In this document: piece by piece, positions 37,603 to 47,024 of the stretch
Position numbering within the stretch: position 1 is the first letter of the stretch
How the letters are laid out: every line of letters starts with the position of its first letter
DNA from: Pseudarthrobacter phenanthrenivorans Sphe3
GTDB taxonomy: Bacteria > Actinomycetota > Actinomycetes > Actinomycetales > Micrococcaceae
NCBI RefSeq assembly: GCF_000189535.1
Contig: NC_015145.1
Location: forward strand, 1,922,001 to 1,986,000
Direction: 5' to 3'
DNA: 64,000 bases
Notes under the pieces: generated by a model
What the model was told of the DNA's origin: nothing
What the model saw: the letters and a program-made list of their open reading frames with translations, nothing else
Database searches by the model: none
Program-made: the position numbers and the translations under genes

Positions 37603-38116
37603 GAAAACCGGGCCCCTCTCTGTGCTGATGGCAGGCGGCACACCGGATCCGGTTAAAGGCACTGTAGGTGGCGCCCGCTTTGGTGTGTACCAGCCGTTCA
37701 CCATCGAAACGTTGATCTTTGTCACTCAGCCACGAGCCAGATGGGAATGCGTTTTCCACTGCTTTCTTGCTGCGTGCTGATCTGGTGACAGCTTAGCTCT
37801 ATTCCACTCTTCGGGCGGCTCAAATCTCACGTTGTGGACGCAATTTCCATGTTTATGAATGCGTCTGAAGTGAGGTTGAGTTAATCTGCTCGAATCGCCG
37901 CGCGAGCGATCATCAGCACCAACAGGGCGGCCGGTGGAAGGAAGCCGGCGCGGTATGATATTCGGAGGCCATCGCCGGGTTGGGAGTGTTCTCCAGCCGC
38001 CCGGGAATCCCGGCCGTTGCGTGGATCACGTTCCGCCGGCGCCCGGTTGGGACGGAGCCGCACCATACAGCTGGGCCAGCCAGACAGAACTGCCAACAGA
38101 ACGGGTGACTGCCACC
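37603..38116. promoter_or_regulatory. Divergent tkt/ctaB intergenic region
   Basis: 514 bases without a gene between divergent starts. The centre (about 37740-37900) is AT-richer than the surroundings. Candidate elements are TTGAGC-N16-TAGAGC for tkt on the minus strand and TATGAT (37955-37960) as a -10 for ctaB on the plus strand, leaving a ctaB leader of about 150 bases. No riboswitch class or clear operator was recognised. Confidence 0.4.
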
Positions 38117-39064
38117 GTGAGCACAACAGATACGCCGCTGAACGCATCCCGGGCACCTCGTGCCGGGTTTGCCCGTAAGGCAAAGGCGTATCTCGCCCTC
38201 ACCAAGCCCCGCGTGATCGAACTGCTCCTGGTCAGCACGCTGCCCACCATGATTTATGCCGAGCGCGGCTTCCCCTCCATAGGGCTGATCCTGGCCACCC
38301 TGGTGGGTGGTGCCTTTGCCGCCGGCAGCGCCGGCGCCTTCAACTGCTACATTGACCGCGACATCGACAAGCTGATGCACCGGACCGAGAACCGACCGCT
38401 GGTCACCGGTGAGGTCACGCCGCGCGAAGCCCTGGTCTTCTCGTGGCTCCTAGGTGCCGCCGCCATCGCCATTCTTTGGTTTGGCGCCAATCCGCTGTCC
38501 GCCTGGCTCGGGTTGGGCGCCATCTTCTTCTACGTGGTGATCTACACGATCATCCTCAAGCGCCGTACCGCCCAGAACATTGTGTGGGGAGGGGCAGCCG
38601 GCTGCTTCCCCGTGCTCATCGCGTGGGCGGCAGTGACCAACTCTGTTGAATGGCCGGCTGTCATCCTGTTCATGGTGATCTTCCTCTGGACCCCGCCGCA
38701 CTACTGGCCGCTGTCGATGCGGTATGGCGAGGACTACCGGAATGCCAAAGTGCCCATGCTGGGTGCCATTGCCGGGGCCAAAGTGGTCTCCGTCCAGGTG
38801 GTCCTCTACGCCTGGGCCATGGTGGCGTGCTCCCTGCTGATGGTTCCGGCCGGCGGCGCCGGATGGGTCTATACCGTCACTGCCGTCCTTGCGGGCGCCT
38901 GGTTCCTCTACGAGTCACACGCGCTCTATAACAGGGCGCAGCGTGAGGACATCTCGGACAAGCGGGCAATGAAGGTCTTCCACGGTTCCATCAGCTACCT
39001 CACGCTGCTCTTCATCGCCTTGGCTGTGGACCCGTTCATTGGCCCCGCCGTCATGGCAGGCTGA
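38117..39064 (+). CDS. ctaB: Protohaem IX farnesyltransferase (haem O synthase)
   Basis: UbiA-family membrane prenyltransferase making haem O from protohaem for cytochrome oxidase; 315 residues, about 8-9 helices. The first prenyl-diphosphate motif is [10 protein letters not shown] and a second conserved stretch is [15 protein letters not shown]. The first helix follows [13 protein letters not shown] 38117 is preferred (GGGTGA upstream); GTG 38105 in the same frame is the alternative. CtaA, the next enzyme, is encoded convergently just downstream. Confidence 0.93.
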   Translation: MSTTDTPLNASRAPRAGFARKAKAYLALTKPRVIELLLVSTLPTMIYAERGFPSIGLILATLVGGAFAAGSAGAFNCYIDRDIDKLMHRTENRPLVTGEVTPREALVFSWLLGAAAIAILWFGANPLSAWLGLGAIFFYVVIYTIILKRRTAQNIVWGGAAGCFPVLIAWAAVTNSVEWPAVILFMVIFLWTPPHYWPLSMRYGEDYRNAKVPMLGAIAGAKVVSVQVVLYAWAMVACSLLMVPAGGAGWVYTVTAVLAGAWFLYESHALYNRAQREDISDKRAMKVFHGSISYLTLLFIALAVDPFIGPAVMAG

Positions 39065-39073
39065 CACCGGACG

Positions 39074-39268
39074 CTCTCTCACTTACTGCAAGGTTTCCTG
39101 AAACCCTCTCTCACTTTCTGCGCGCTTTGGGGCATCCCTATCTCACCCTGCCCTGCCCGGTGAGGGAGGAATTGCAGTATGCCGCCTGAATTGTGCGCGA
39201 GGGTCCCGGAAAAGGCAGCATGATGTGCGAGAGGGTCCCGGGAAAGGCCACATCATCTGCGAGAGGGT
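39074..39268. repeat. Two inverted arrays of a 32-bp-period repeat between ctaB and ctaA
   Basis: On the left the block CTCTCTCAC (third copy CTATCTCAC) starts at 39074, 39106 and 39138. On the right TGCGAGAGGGT (first copy TGCGCGAGGGT) starts at 39194, 39226 and 39258. Both have a period of exactly 32. The left blocks are the reverse complement of the right ones, so the unit GTGNGAGAGGGT-(T/C)(T/C)C-GGAAA runs outward in both directions from a centre near 39155, where ATCTCACC and GGTGAGGG form an inner stem. The bases between blocks are only partly conserved. No protein is encoded. Confidence 0.85.
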
Positions 39269-39283
39269 GGTTAAAGGTAGAGC

Positions 39284-39308
39284 GCCCCGATCCGGAAAGA
39301 ATCGGGGC
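39284..39308 (-). terminator. Hairpin terminator between convergent ctaB and ctaA
   Basis: GCCCCGAT / ATCGGGGC, a perfect 8-bp stem with a 9-base loop, 33 bases beyond the ctaA stop. It may serve both strands. Confidence 0.6.
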
Positions 39309-39340
39309 ACCTTCCCTGCTCTTGGGAATGCAGGATCCTG

Positions 39341-40285
39341 CTACTTCACCGGGCTCGACCGGGCGATGTCCCAGGCGTTGGTGGCGGCTCCCATCAGCAG
39401 CGCTGCCCCCAGCATGTGCGCGGCCACCAGCAGGACAGGAATGCCGTTGTAGTACTGCGTAAAGCCGATCGCTGCCTGAAGCACGGTGACCGCCAGGAGG
39501 CCCAGGGCAGCGGTGCGGATGGGGCCGCGGATCCGGTGCAGGAGCACCAGTGCCAGCGCCACCAGGGTGCCCGCGGTCACCAGGTATGCGGGCACGGCAT
39601 GGATGTGGGAGAACAAGTCCCAGTCCAGGCCGTTGCGGGGAGCGTCGGCGTCACCTGCGTGCGGACCGGCGCCGGTCACCACTACCCCGAGCATCACGGC
39701 GAGTGCGGAGAAGAGCGCGACGGCGGCCGTGACCGGGCGCATGGCCCCTGGCAGGGCGGCGAGGGGAAGGGTGCGGAAACGGCCTGTCCGGCCGAAGGCG
39801 CGGTTAACCAGCAGCGTGGCGAAGACCACCAGCGCCATGGACACCAGGAAGTGCAGCCCCACCACCCAGGGGTTGAGGTTTGTCAGCACGGTGATGCCAC
39901 CGATCACGGCCTGCGCCGGAATGCTTGCCAGGAGCCCCAATGCCAGCAGGAAAAGGTCCCGCCGTTCCTTGCGGAGGTTCCACAGGTAAACCAGCATGAG
40001 GGCGGCGACGGCGGCCAGGGCAAAGGTCAGGAGGCGGTTCCCGAATTCGATGAACCCGTGGATGCCCATCTCCGGCGTGTTCACCAGCGAGGTGTCCGTG
40101 CAGCGGGGCCAGGTGGGGCAGCCAAGCCCCGATGAGGTCAGCCGGACGGCTCCGCCGGTCACCACCAGCAGGGTCTGCCCCACCAGGGAAGCAACCGCCA
40201 GGCGCCGGACGCTGGCGTCCACGGTGCGCGGCAGGCGGGACGCCAGGCGGCCGGCGAACTGGGGAAGGCGGAAGGCGGTGCTCAC
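39341..40285 (-). CDS. ctaA: Haem A synthase
   Basis: Membrane enzyme oxidising haem O to haem A; 314 residues and about eight helices. The N-terminal GGAVRLTSSGLGCPTWPRC carries the extracytoplasmic Cys pair of the type-B enzyme, and haem-ligand His candidates lie in GLHFLVSM, HIHAVPAYL and AHMLGAALL. GTG 40285 follows a GAG-containing leader and begins 7 bases after the ABC permease stop; an in-frame start at 40411 would overlap that gene. It therefore seems co-transcribed with the ABC-2 transporter. Confidence 0.92.
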   Translation of the reverse strand: MSTAFRLPQFAGRLASRLPRTVDASVRRLAVASLVGQTLLVVTGGAVRLTSSGLGCPTWPRCTDTSLVNTPEMGIHGFIEFGNRLLTFALAAVAALMLVYLWNLRKERRDLFLLALGLLASIPAQAVIGGITVLTNLNPWVVGLHFLVSMALVVFATLLVNRAFGRTGRFRTLPLAALPGAMRPVTAAVALFSALAVMLGVVVTGAGPHAGDADAPRNGLDWDLFSHIHAVPAYLVTAGTLVALALVLLHRIRGPIRTAALGLLAVTVLQAAIGFTQYYNGIPVLLVAAHMLGAALLMGAATNAWDIARSSPVK

Positions 40286-40292
40286 GAATATC

Positions 40293-41099
40293 TCAATTCC
40301 ACTTGAACCAACGGATGGCTGCTGCCCCGGCAAAAACTGTCCAGAGCACCAGTATGAGGGTGGCGGCGCCGTTAATGGCACCGTGCAGGAAGGCATCCCG
40401 GAGTGCTTCACCGAGGGCGCCGGACGGCAGGAAGCCGACGATCTGCTGCGCAGCGTCAGGGAGTCGTTCCGCGGGAATCACGATCCCGCCGAGTGCCCCA
40501 AGGAGAATCCACAACAGGTTGGTGATGGCAAGGGTTGCCTCCGGCCGGACGGTTCCGGCGACCAGCAGGCCCAGGGCGGTGAAGGCTGCCGCGCCCAGCG
40601 CGAGGAGTACCAGTCCGGGAAGCCAGCCCGAGGCAGGAGGTTGCCACCCCAGGGCCAGGCCGACGGCCGCCACCACGGCAACCTGCAGGCACAGCACCGC
40701 CAGGACTGACAGTGCCTTGCCGGCGATCAGTCCGCCGCGCCCCAGGGGAGTGGTGGACAGGAAGCGGAGTACGCCGTAGCGCCTGTCGAACCCGGTGGCG
40801 ATGCCCTGCCCGGTGAACGCGGTGGACATCGCGCAGAGCGCCAGGATCCCGGGAACGGCCACATCGATGCGGGTGGGGCCCAGCCCGTCCAGGAACGGTG
40901 TCACCGTCAGGCCCACGAGCGCCAGGAGCGGCAGGACCACCGCCAGGATGAGCTGTTCCCCGTTGCGCAGCATCGCCAGGGCTTCGTATTTACCCTGCAG
41001 CAGAATGCGGCGGAGCAGGGATGCCGCCTGCTGCCGCCCCGGTGCGCCAGGGCCGATGCCCGGCACGGTGGCTGGCGTGCCAACGGGATTCCGGTTCAT
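40293..41099 (-). CDS. ABC-2 type transporter permease
   Basis: Membrane subunit of an ABC-2 transporter, 268 residues with about six hydrophobic segments and a Pro/Gly-rich N-terminal tail (about 1-30). The RNGEQLILAVVLPLLAL start of the first helix and the AFTGQGIATGFDRRYGVLRFLSTTPLGR loop (in two parts around the Arg pair) are typical of drug or lipid efflux systems. The ATG overlaps the ATPase stop (4 bases). The position beside sufR and ctaA matches the Mycobacterium Rv1456c-Rv1460 neighbourhood as I recall it. Substrate unknown. Confidence 0.88.
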   Translation of the reverse strand: MNRNPVGTPATVPGIGPGAPGRQQAASLLRRILLQGKYEALAMLRNGEQLILAVVLPLLALVGLTVTPFLDGLGPTRIDVAVPGILALCAMSTAFTGQGIATGFDRRYGVLRFLSTTPLGRGGLIAGKALSVLAVLCLQVAVVAAVGLALGWQPPASGWLPGLVLLALGAAAFTALGLLVAGTVRPEATLAITNLLWILLGALGGIVIPAERLPDAAQQIVGFLPSGALGEALRDAFLHGAINGAATLILVLWTVFAGAAAIRWFKWN

Positions 41100-42064
41100 C
41101 GGATGTCCTTTCCCGAAATGTCCAGAAAGACGTCCTCAAGGCTGCGCGCCTGCAGGGTCATGGCACTGGGCATGATGTCGTGGGCGGCCCACCACTGGGC
41201 CAGGGCGGCGAGGTGCCGCGGTGTCAGGGCCCCGGTGGCACAATAGCTTCCGGCGCGATCTTCGGAGACCACCACGTCGTCGGGGAGCACCCCGGACAGG
41301 TCGAGCCCGGGGCGCGCTTCAAAAGTCAGGGTCCGCACATGGTCCGCGCCCGCTTCCACTGCTGGTCCGCGCTGCAGCAGTTGCTGGACCGTCCCCTCGG
41401 CCACGTTGCGGCCGCCGTCGATGATGTAGACGTAGTCCGCCAGCCGCTGGGCATCATCCATCAGGTGGGTCGTGAGGATAATTCCCATGCCGGCATCCCG
41501 CAGTTCGGCGATCAGTTCGAACACCAGCTGGCGGGACTGCGGGTCAAGGCCGGCGCTCGGCTCATCCAGGAACAGGACTTCGGGCCTGCCCACCAGGGCA
41601 GCGGCAAGGGCCAGCCGCTGCTTCTGTCCGCCCGACAGCCGGCGTACCGTGGTGCGGCTGAACGTGTCGATTCCGAGGCGCCCAACCAGGTCGTCCACCG
41701 GCCATGGATGCGCGTAGAGGCCGGCGATGTGCCGCAGCAGCGGCACGGGCCTGGCCGACGGCGGGAGTCCGCCGTCCTGCAGCATCACGCCAACGCGGGA
41801 ACGCAGGCCGGCCCCCGCGGATGCCGGGTCCTGGCCCAGCAGGGAGATGCTGCCGCCGCTGCGTTTCTGCAGGCCTTGGGCGCACTCGAGGGTGGTGGTT
41901 TTCCCGGCGCCGTTGGCTCCCAGCAGTGCGGTGACCTGGCCGCGTTCGGCGACGAGGGAGATGCCGCTCACTACCCGGAGCATTTTTCCGTCCATGCTGG
42001 AAAGCGGGCCTACATCTTTAACCAGCCCGTTGATGGACAGCACAGGGGATTGGGGCGATCGCAC
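41096..42064 (-). CDS. ABC transporter ATP-binding protein
   Basis: ATPase of the ABC-2 system, 322 residues. Walker A GANGAGKTT near residue 50, signature LSGGQKQRL, Walker B VLFLDEPSAGLD, H-loop TTHLMDDA, then a C-terminal extension of about 85 residues as in drug-export ATPases of the CcmA/DrrA kind. The start GTG lies in a 111-base divergent region facing sufR. It is the first gene of ATPase-permease-ctaA. Confidence 0.9.
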   Translation of the reverse strand: MRSPQSPVLSINGLVKDVGPLSSMDGKMLRVVSGISLVAERGQVTALLGANGAGKTTTLECAQGLQKRSGGSISLLGQDPASAGAGLRSRVGVMLQDGGLPPSARPVPLLRHIAGLYAHPWPVDDLVGRLGIDTFSRTTVRRLSGGQKQRLALAAALVGRPEVLFLDEPSAGLDPQSRQLVFELIAELRDAGMGIILTTHLMDDAQRLADYVYIIDGGRNVAEGTVQQLLQRGPAVEAGADHVRTLTFEARPGLDLSGVLPDDVVVSEDRAGSYCATGALTPRHLAALAQWWAAHDIMPSAMTLQARSLEDVFLDISGKDIR

Positions 42065-42153
42065 CCCAGTATTCTACGGGATGTAGTATTTTCCGGTGTT
42101 CCCCGGCCGGCTGAGGTCAGCCTCGCCTTACTGGAATGCGGGACTAAATTACG

Positions 42154-42165
42154 ACACTATTGTGT
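42154..42165 (+). promoter_or_regulatory. Candidate SufR operator
   Basis: ACAC-TATT-GTGT is a perfect 4-bp inverted repeat lying 10 bases before the sufR ATG. It resembles the ACACT-N5-TGTGA site I recall for mycobacterial SufR. It also lies in the divergent region shared with the ABC transporter. Confidence 0.45.
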
Positions 42166-42175
42166 TGTGTATTCC

Positions 42176-43009
42176 ATGACCAACGCTACTGCTGTGCCTT
42201 CTGTCCGGCACGGGGCCTCCGCAGTCACCGCGGAGAGTGGCGCTGTGCCCTCGGGGCCGGTAGCTGACGCGGACGAGCGCACGCGGGACCGGGTTCTCTC
42301 CGCTGTCCTGGAGCACGGCCCGGTCAGCGCCGCCGAACTCGGCGACCTGCTCGGATTCACCCCGGCTGCCGTTCGCCGGCACCTGGACCATTTGTCCAAG
42401 GCCGGCGTCATTGAGGTCAAGCGCGTGGCCAAGTCCGGCGGCGGCGCAGGCCGGCCCGCCCGCCGCTACGTCCTCAGTTCCCAGGGCCAGTCGAGCCTGG
42501 GTAACGACTACCTGGACATTGCCGCGTTGGCGCTGCAGCAGCTCCAGAAAATGGCGGGCCCGGACGCTGTCCGCGCTTTCGCCGTCGAGCGCTTCTCCGA
42601 AATGGAGCGGCGGTACGCGCCGGAGATCGAGAAGGCGGGCCCGGACGTGGGCGACCGCGCACGGGCTCTGGCGGAAGCGCTGAGCCGCGACAACTTCGTT
42701 GCGTCGGCGGCCTCCATCGAGGCCAAGGCCCCGTTGCCCGCAGCCCTGTCCAGCGTGCAGCTGTGCCAGGGCCACTGCCCCATCCAGCAGCTCGCCGCCC
42801 GGTTCCCCGTGTTCTGCGACGTGGAAACCGAAGTCTTCTCCCGGCTGGTGGGCGTGGACGTACGCCGGCTTTCCACCCTCGCCCGCGGCGGGCACGTCTG
42901 CACCACCCACATTCCCACAGGCCGGCTGTCTGCCGGAGGGCACACAACGCCTTCAGCAGCCCCCGCCAGCCTGAATGAAGTAAACAACCATCAGCAAGAA
43001 AGGCCGTGA
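42176..43009 (+). CDS. sufR: Iron-sulfur-sensing transcriptional regulator SufR
   Basis: Winged-helix repressor of the suf operon, 277 residues. The DNA-binding part (about residues 38-105) has the pattern [19 protein letters not shown]. The C-terminal part carries the Fe-S ligand Cys residues: CQGHC, then FCDVE 13 residues later, and HVCTTH. ATG 42176 is chosen because it is the first sensible start after the divergent promoter region, though the frame stays open far upstream. The stop overlaps the sufB ATG (TGATG). Known SufR proteins bind a cluster and derepress suf when it is lost. Confidence 0.9.
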   Translation: MTNATAVPSVRHGASAVTAESGAVPSGPVADADERTRDRVLSAVLEHGPVSAAELGDLLGFTPAAVRRHLDHLSKAGVIEVKRVAKSGGGAGRPARRYVLSSQGQSSLGNDYLDIAALALQQLQKMAGPDAVRAFAVERFSEMERRYAPEIEKAGPDVGDRARALAEALSRDNFVASAASIEAKAPLPAALSSVQLCQGHCPIQQLAARFPVFCDVETEVFSRLVGVDVRRLSTLARGGHVCTTHIPTGRLSAGGHTTPSAAPASLNEVNNHQQERP

Positions 43010-44472
43010 TGACGGACCAACTATCAGAGAAAGCAGTAGCCGAAAACACTGTGATCTCGGAGATTCTGGAAAAGAATCCCGAGCTCCACGGCATCGGCAA
43101 CTACGAGTACGGCTGGGCTGACAAGAACGACGTCGGTGCCAACGCACGCCGTGGGCTCAACGAAGAAGTGGTCCGGGACATTTCGGCCAAGAAGAGCGAG
43201 CCGGAATGGATGCTCGACCTGCGCCTCAAGGGCCTGAAGTACTTCGACCGCAAGCCCATGCCCACCTGGGGCGCAGACCTCTCAGGCATCGACTTCGACA
43301 ACATCAAGTACTTTGTCCGTTCCACGGAGAAGCAGGCGACGTCCTGGGACGACCTCCCCGAGGACATCAAGAACACCTACGACAAGCTGGGCATCCCGGA
43401 GGCCGAAAAGCAGCGCCTGGTTTCCGGCGTCGCTGCCCAGTACGAGTCCGAGGTTGTCTACCACCAGCTCCGTGAGGACCTGGAGCGGCAGGGTGTCATC
43501 TTCCTGGACACCGACACCGCGCTGAAGGAACACCCGGAGATCTTCCAGGAGTACTTCGGCACCGTCATTCCGGTGGGCGACAACAAGTTCGCGTCCCTGA
43601 ACACCTCAGTCTGGTCCGGCGGATCCTTCGTCTACGTCCCCAAGGGCGTCCACGTGGACATCCCGCTGCAGGCATACTTCCGCATCAACACGGAAAACAT
43701 GGGCCAGTTCGAGCGGACCCTGATCATTGCGGACGAGGATTCCTACGTCCACTACATCGAAGGCTGCACCGCCCCGATTTACACGTCGGACTCGCTGCAC
43801 TCAGCCGTGGTGGAGATCATCGTGAAGAAGGGCGCCCGCGTCCGGTACACCACCATCCAGAACTGGTCCAACAACGTGTACAACCTGGTGACCAAGCGCG
43901 CCATCTGCGAAGAGGGCGCCACCATGGAATGGGTTGATGGCAACATCGGCTCCAAGGTCACCATGAAGTACCCGGCCGTCTACCTCGTGGGCGAGCACGC
44001 CAAGGGCGAGACCCTCTCCATCGCGTTCGCCGGCGAAGGCCAGCACCAGGACACCGGCTCCAAGATGGTGCACATTGCGCCGAACACCAAGAGCTCCATC
44101 ATCTCCAAGTCGGTGGCCCGCGGCGGCGGACGGGCTGCGTACCGCGGCCTGGTCCAGGTCCGTGAAGGCGCAAAACACTCGGCCAACACCGTCCGCTGCG
44201 ACGCCCTGCTCGTTGACACGATCAGCCGCTCGGACACCTACCCGTACATCGACATCCGCGAGGACGACGTTGTGATGGGCCACGAGGCAACCGTTTCCCG
44301 GGTCAGCGAAGAACAGCTCTTCTACCTGATGTCCCGCGGCATGCGCGAAGACGAAGCCATGGCGATGATCGTCCGCGGCTTCATCGAGCCGATTGCCCGC
44401 GAGCTCCCCATGGAGTACGCACTTGAGCTGAACCGCCTGATTGAACTGCAGATGGAAGGGTCCGTCGGATAA
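43009..44472 (+). CDS. sufB: Fe-S cluster assembly protein SufB
   Basis: Scaffold subunit of the SufBCD complex, 487 residues. The beta-helix core includes [20 protein letters not shown], and the conserved late region reads RCDALLVDT and [12 protein letters not shown] 43009 has AGAAAGG 6 bases upstream; a GTG three bases earlier is also in frame. It overlaps the sufR stop by one base, so regulator and scaffold are co-transcribed. Confidence 0.96.
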   Translation: MTDQLSEKAVAENTVISEILEKNPELHGIGNYEYGWADKNDVGANARRGLNEEVVRDISAKKSEPEWMLDLRLKGLKYFDRKPMPTWGADLSGIDFDNIKYFVRSTEKQATSWDDLPEDIKNTYDKLGIPEAEKQRLVSGVAAQYESEVVYHQLREDLERQGVIFLDTDTALKEHPEIFQEYFGTVIPVGDNKFASLNTSVWSGGSFVYVPKGVHVDIPLQAYFRINTENMGQFERTLIIADEDSYVHYIEGCTAPIYTSDSLHSAVVEIIVKKGARVRYTTIQNWSNNVYNLVTKRAICEEGATMEWVDGNIGSKVTMKYPAVYLVGEHAKGETLSIAFAGEGQHQDTGSKMVHIAPNTKSSIISKSVARGGGRAAYRGLVQVREGAKHSANTVRCDALLVDTISRSDTYPYIDIREDDVVMGHEATVSRVSEEQLFYLMSRGMREDEAMAMIVRGFIEPIARELPMEYALELNRLIELQMEGSVG

Positions 44473-44474
44473 CG

Positions 44475-45761
44475 ATGACTGAAATCACTACTGAAAAGGC
44501 GCGCATCGGCGCGCCCTCAGCCCAGCCGTTCATTGACGGCTTCACCGAGGAAGGCGAGAGCCTTTCGCCCATCAACGCGGCAGGCTCCAAGGCTCCGCTT
44601 TCCGGCGCTTCGGCCAAGAGCCACTCCCATGGCGGCGGCGTAGGCGTTCCGGACAGCTCACGCGCCGGCCGCCTGACCTCCTACAGGCTCGCGGACTTCA
44701 AGCCGCTCACCGGCATGGAGGAAGACTGGCGCTTCACCCCGCTGAAGCGCCTCCGCGGGCTGCACTCCGAGGTCCTCTCCGGCGCGGCGCCCACCGTGGT
44801 TGTCACCGGTCCCGAGGAAGTCACCGTCGAGAGCGTGGGCCGCGACGACAAGCGGATCGGCACCGCCGGTATCCCGGAAGACCGCGTGTCCGCCAACGCC
44901 TGGGAGAACTTCGCCGGTGCCACGGTGGTGACCATTCCGTCTGAGTTCGAAGCCCTGACTGAGATTTCCGTGGACATTGAAGGCACGTCCCTGGACGCTG
45001 CCGCCCAGCACCTCGTGATCGTGGCCGAAAAGTTCTCCAGGGCCGTTGTTGTGCTGAACCACAGGGGCTCGGCCGTTGTCTCGGAGAACGTCGAGATCAT
45101 CGTGGAAGACGGCGCCAACCTGACCGTCATCACGCTCCAGGAATGGAACGACGACGCCGTCCACGCCTCCTCCCAGCAGGCGAAGATCGGCCGCGACGCC
45201 AAACTCAAGCACGTCATGGTGAGCCTCGGCGGCGACCTGGTCCGCGTCACGCCGTCGGCCCGTTTCACCGCCCCCGGCGGCGAGGCCGAAATGTTCGGCC
45301 TGTACTTCGCCGACGCCGGCCAGCACCTGGAACAGCGTCTCTTCGTGGACCACGCGGTGCCCAACTGCAAGTCCAACGTGCTCTACAAGGGGGCACTGCA
45401 GGGCCGCAACGCCCACGCCGTCTGGGTTGGCGACGTCCTGATCCGCAAGGAAGCCGAAGGCACCGACACGTACGAGGCCAACCGCAACCTCCTGCTGACC
45501 GACGGCGCCCGGGCCGACTCCGTGCCCAACCTCGAAATCGAGACCGGCCTGATCGAGGGTGCCGGCCACGCCAGCGCCACCGGCCGCATGGACGATGAGC
45601 ACCTGTTCTACCTGATGGCACGCGGCATCCCGGAGGATGTTGCCCGCCGCCTGGTGGTCCGCGGCTTCCTGAACGAGATCATCCAGCAGATCAAGGTCCC
45701 CTCCATCGAGGAGCGGCTGACCGAGGCTGTTGAGCACGAACTCGCGCTGACGGACAACTAG
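44475..45761 (+). CDS. sufD: Fe-S cluster assembly protein SufD
   Basis: Second beta-helix subunit of SufBCD, 428 residues, starting 2 bases after the sufB stop. The typical GRNAHAVWVGDVLIRKEAEGTDTYEANRNLLL region is present (seen in parts) with the late MDDEHLFYLMARGIPED shared with SufB. The N-terminal 60 residues are poorly conserved and Ser/Gly/His-rich. Confidence 0.95.
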   Translation: MTEITTEKARIGAPSAQPFIDGFTEEGESLSPINAAGSKAPLSGASAKSHSHGGGVGVPDSSRAGRLTSYRLADFKPLTGMEEDWRFTPLKRLRGLHSEVLSGAAPTVVVTGPEEVTVESVGRDDKRIGTAGIPEDRVSANAWENFAGATVVTIPSEFEALTEISVDIEGTSLDAAAQHLVIVAEKFSRAVVVLNHRGSAVVSENVEIIVEDGANLTVITLQEWNDDAVHASSQQAKIGRDAKLKHVMVSLGGDLVRVTPSARFTAPGGEAEMFGLYFADAGQHLEQRLFVDHAVPNCKSNVLYKGALQGRNAHAVWVGDVLIRKEAEGTDTYEANRNLLLTDGARADSVPNLEIETGLIEGAGHASATGRMDDEHLFYLMARGIPEDVARRLVVRGFLNEIIQQIKVPSIEERLTEAVEHELALTDN

Positions 45762-45784
45762 AAGCTACGGAGCACGGTTAACAC

Positions 45785-46144
45785 ATGACTGACCAGCCAA
45801 AGGGCGAGCTTGTCTGCAAAGTGGATGAAATCCAGCTGAAGCAGGCGCTGCGGATCCTGATCGACGACTACCCCGTGGCAATCGTCAAAGACTCCATGGG
45901 GGAGATCCACGCCATCGGTGACACCTGCTCGCATGCGGACATTTCGCTGTCCGAGGGCGAGGTGGAGGGCTGCGCCATCGAGTGCTGGGGCCATGGGTCC
46001 CAATTCGACCTGCGCAGCGGCCAGCCGCTGCAGCTGCCGGCCTATGATCCGGTCCCGGTGTTCGCCGTCGACATCCGCGGGGATGAGGTCTACGTGGACG
46101 TCACCAACGTCCTCAACGGCGCCGAAGCTCCGAACTTCAGCTAG
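45785..46144 (+). CDS. Rieske-type [2Fe-2S] ferredoxin
   Basis: Small Rieske protein of 119 residues, annotated in many genomes as a non-haem iron oxygenase ferredoxin subunit. Cluster ligands are CSH near residue 44 and CWGH about 18 residues later (CxH...CxxH). It lies between sufD and sufC in the same direction, with gaps of 23 and 79 bases. The position suggests an electron-transfer role in cluster assembly or repair, which is inference; no such role is firmly established. Confidence 0.9.
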   Translation: MTDQPKGELVCKVDEIQLKQALRILIDDYPVAIVKDSMGEIHAIGDTCSHADISLSEGEVEGCAIECWGHGSQFDLRSGQPLQLPAYDPVPVFAVDIRGDEVYVDVTNVLNGAEAPNFS

Positions 46145-46223
46145 CACCACAGAATTACGAACCAACTTCCAGACAGAGAACGCACCGCGGCCGGCAGGCC
46201 CGGTGCAAAGGAGAACAAGACAC

Positions 46224-47012
46224 ATGTCTACTCTTGAGATCAAGGACCTGCACGTCAGCATCGAGACGGAGCAGGGCACCAAGGAAATCCTGAAGGGCGT
46301 CAGCCTGACCATCCGGACGGGCGAAACCCACGCCATCATGGGCCCCAACGGCTCCGGCAAGTCCACCTTGGCTTCCACCATCGCAGGCCACCCGCGCTAC
46401 AACGTCACCAGTGGCTCCATCACCCTGGACGGCGAAGACGTCCTGGAAATGAGCGTTGACGAGCGCGCCCGCGCCGGCGTCTTCCTGGCCATGCAGTACC
46501 CCGTGGAGGTACCCGGCGTCAGCATGACCAACTTCCTGCGCACCGCCAAGACCGCCATCGACGGCGAGGCTCCCAAGCTCCGCACCTGGACCAAGGACGT
46601 CAAGGCCGCCATGGAGCAGCTGCGCATCGACGCCGACTTCGCCCAGCGCAACGTCAACGAAGGCTTCTCCGGCGGCGAGAAGAAGCGCGTGGAGATCCTC
46701 CAGCTGGAGCTCTTCAAGCCCAAGTTCGCCGTCCTGGACGAGACCGACTCCGGCCTTGACGTTGACGCCCTGAAGGTCGTGTCTGAGGGCGTCAACCGCG
46801 CCCACGCCGAAGGCAACATGGGCACGCTGCTGATCACGCACTACACCCGGATCCTGCGCTACATCAAGCCTGACTTCGTCCACGTGTTCGTGGATGGCCA
46901 GGTTGTGGAGGAGGGCGGCCCCGAGCTCGCCGACCGCCTTGAAGAAGAAGGCTACGACCGCTACGCCAAGGGTGCCGGCACCGCCGCTGCACCCGCTGCG
47001 GTACAGGCCTAG
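46224..47012 (+). CDS. sufC: Fe-S cluster assembly ATPase SufC
   Basis: ABC-type ATPase of SufBCD, 262 residues. Walker A GPNGSGKST near residue 40, signature FSGGEKKRVEI, Walker B AVLDETDSGLDVDAL. ATG 46224 follows AAAGGAGAAC; the frame stays open upstream through the Rieske gene but that is not a real N-terminus. The C-terminus is Ala-rich. Confidence 0.96.
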   Translation: MSTLEIKDLHVSIETEQGTKEILKGVSLTIRTGETHAIMGPNGSGKSTLASTIAGHPRYNVTSGSITLDGEDVLEMSVDERARAGVFLAMQYPVEVPGVSMTNFLRTAKTAIDGEAPKLRTWTKDVKAAMEQLRIDADFAQRNVNEGFSGGEKKRVEILQLELFKPKFAVLDETDSGLDVDALKVVSEGVNRAHAEGNMGTLLITHYTRILRYIKPDFVHVFVDGQVVEEGGPELADRLEEEGYDRYAKGAGTAAAPAAVQA

Positions 47013-47024
47013 TAAGGACTTGCC

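Noticed and set aside
39074..39268. Regular 32-bp spacing suggesting a CRISPR array
   Set aside because: Conserved blocks are only 10-17 bases, the two halves are inverted, intervening bases are partly similar, and no cas genes are nearby.
41021..42175. Extended N-terminus for SufR
   Set aside because: It would be antisense to the whole ABC ATPase gene; the winged-helix domain begins only after ATG 42176.
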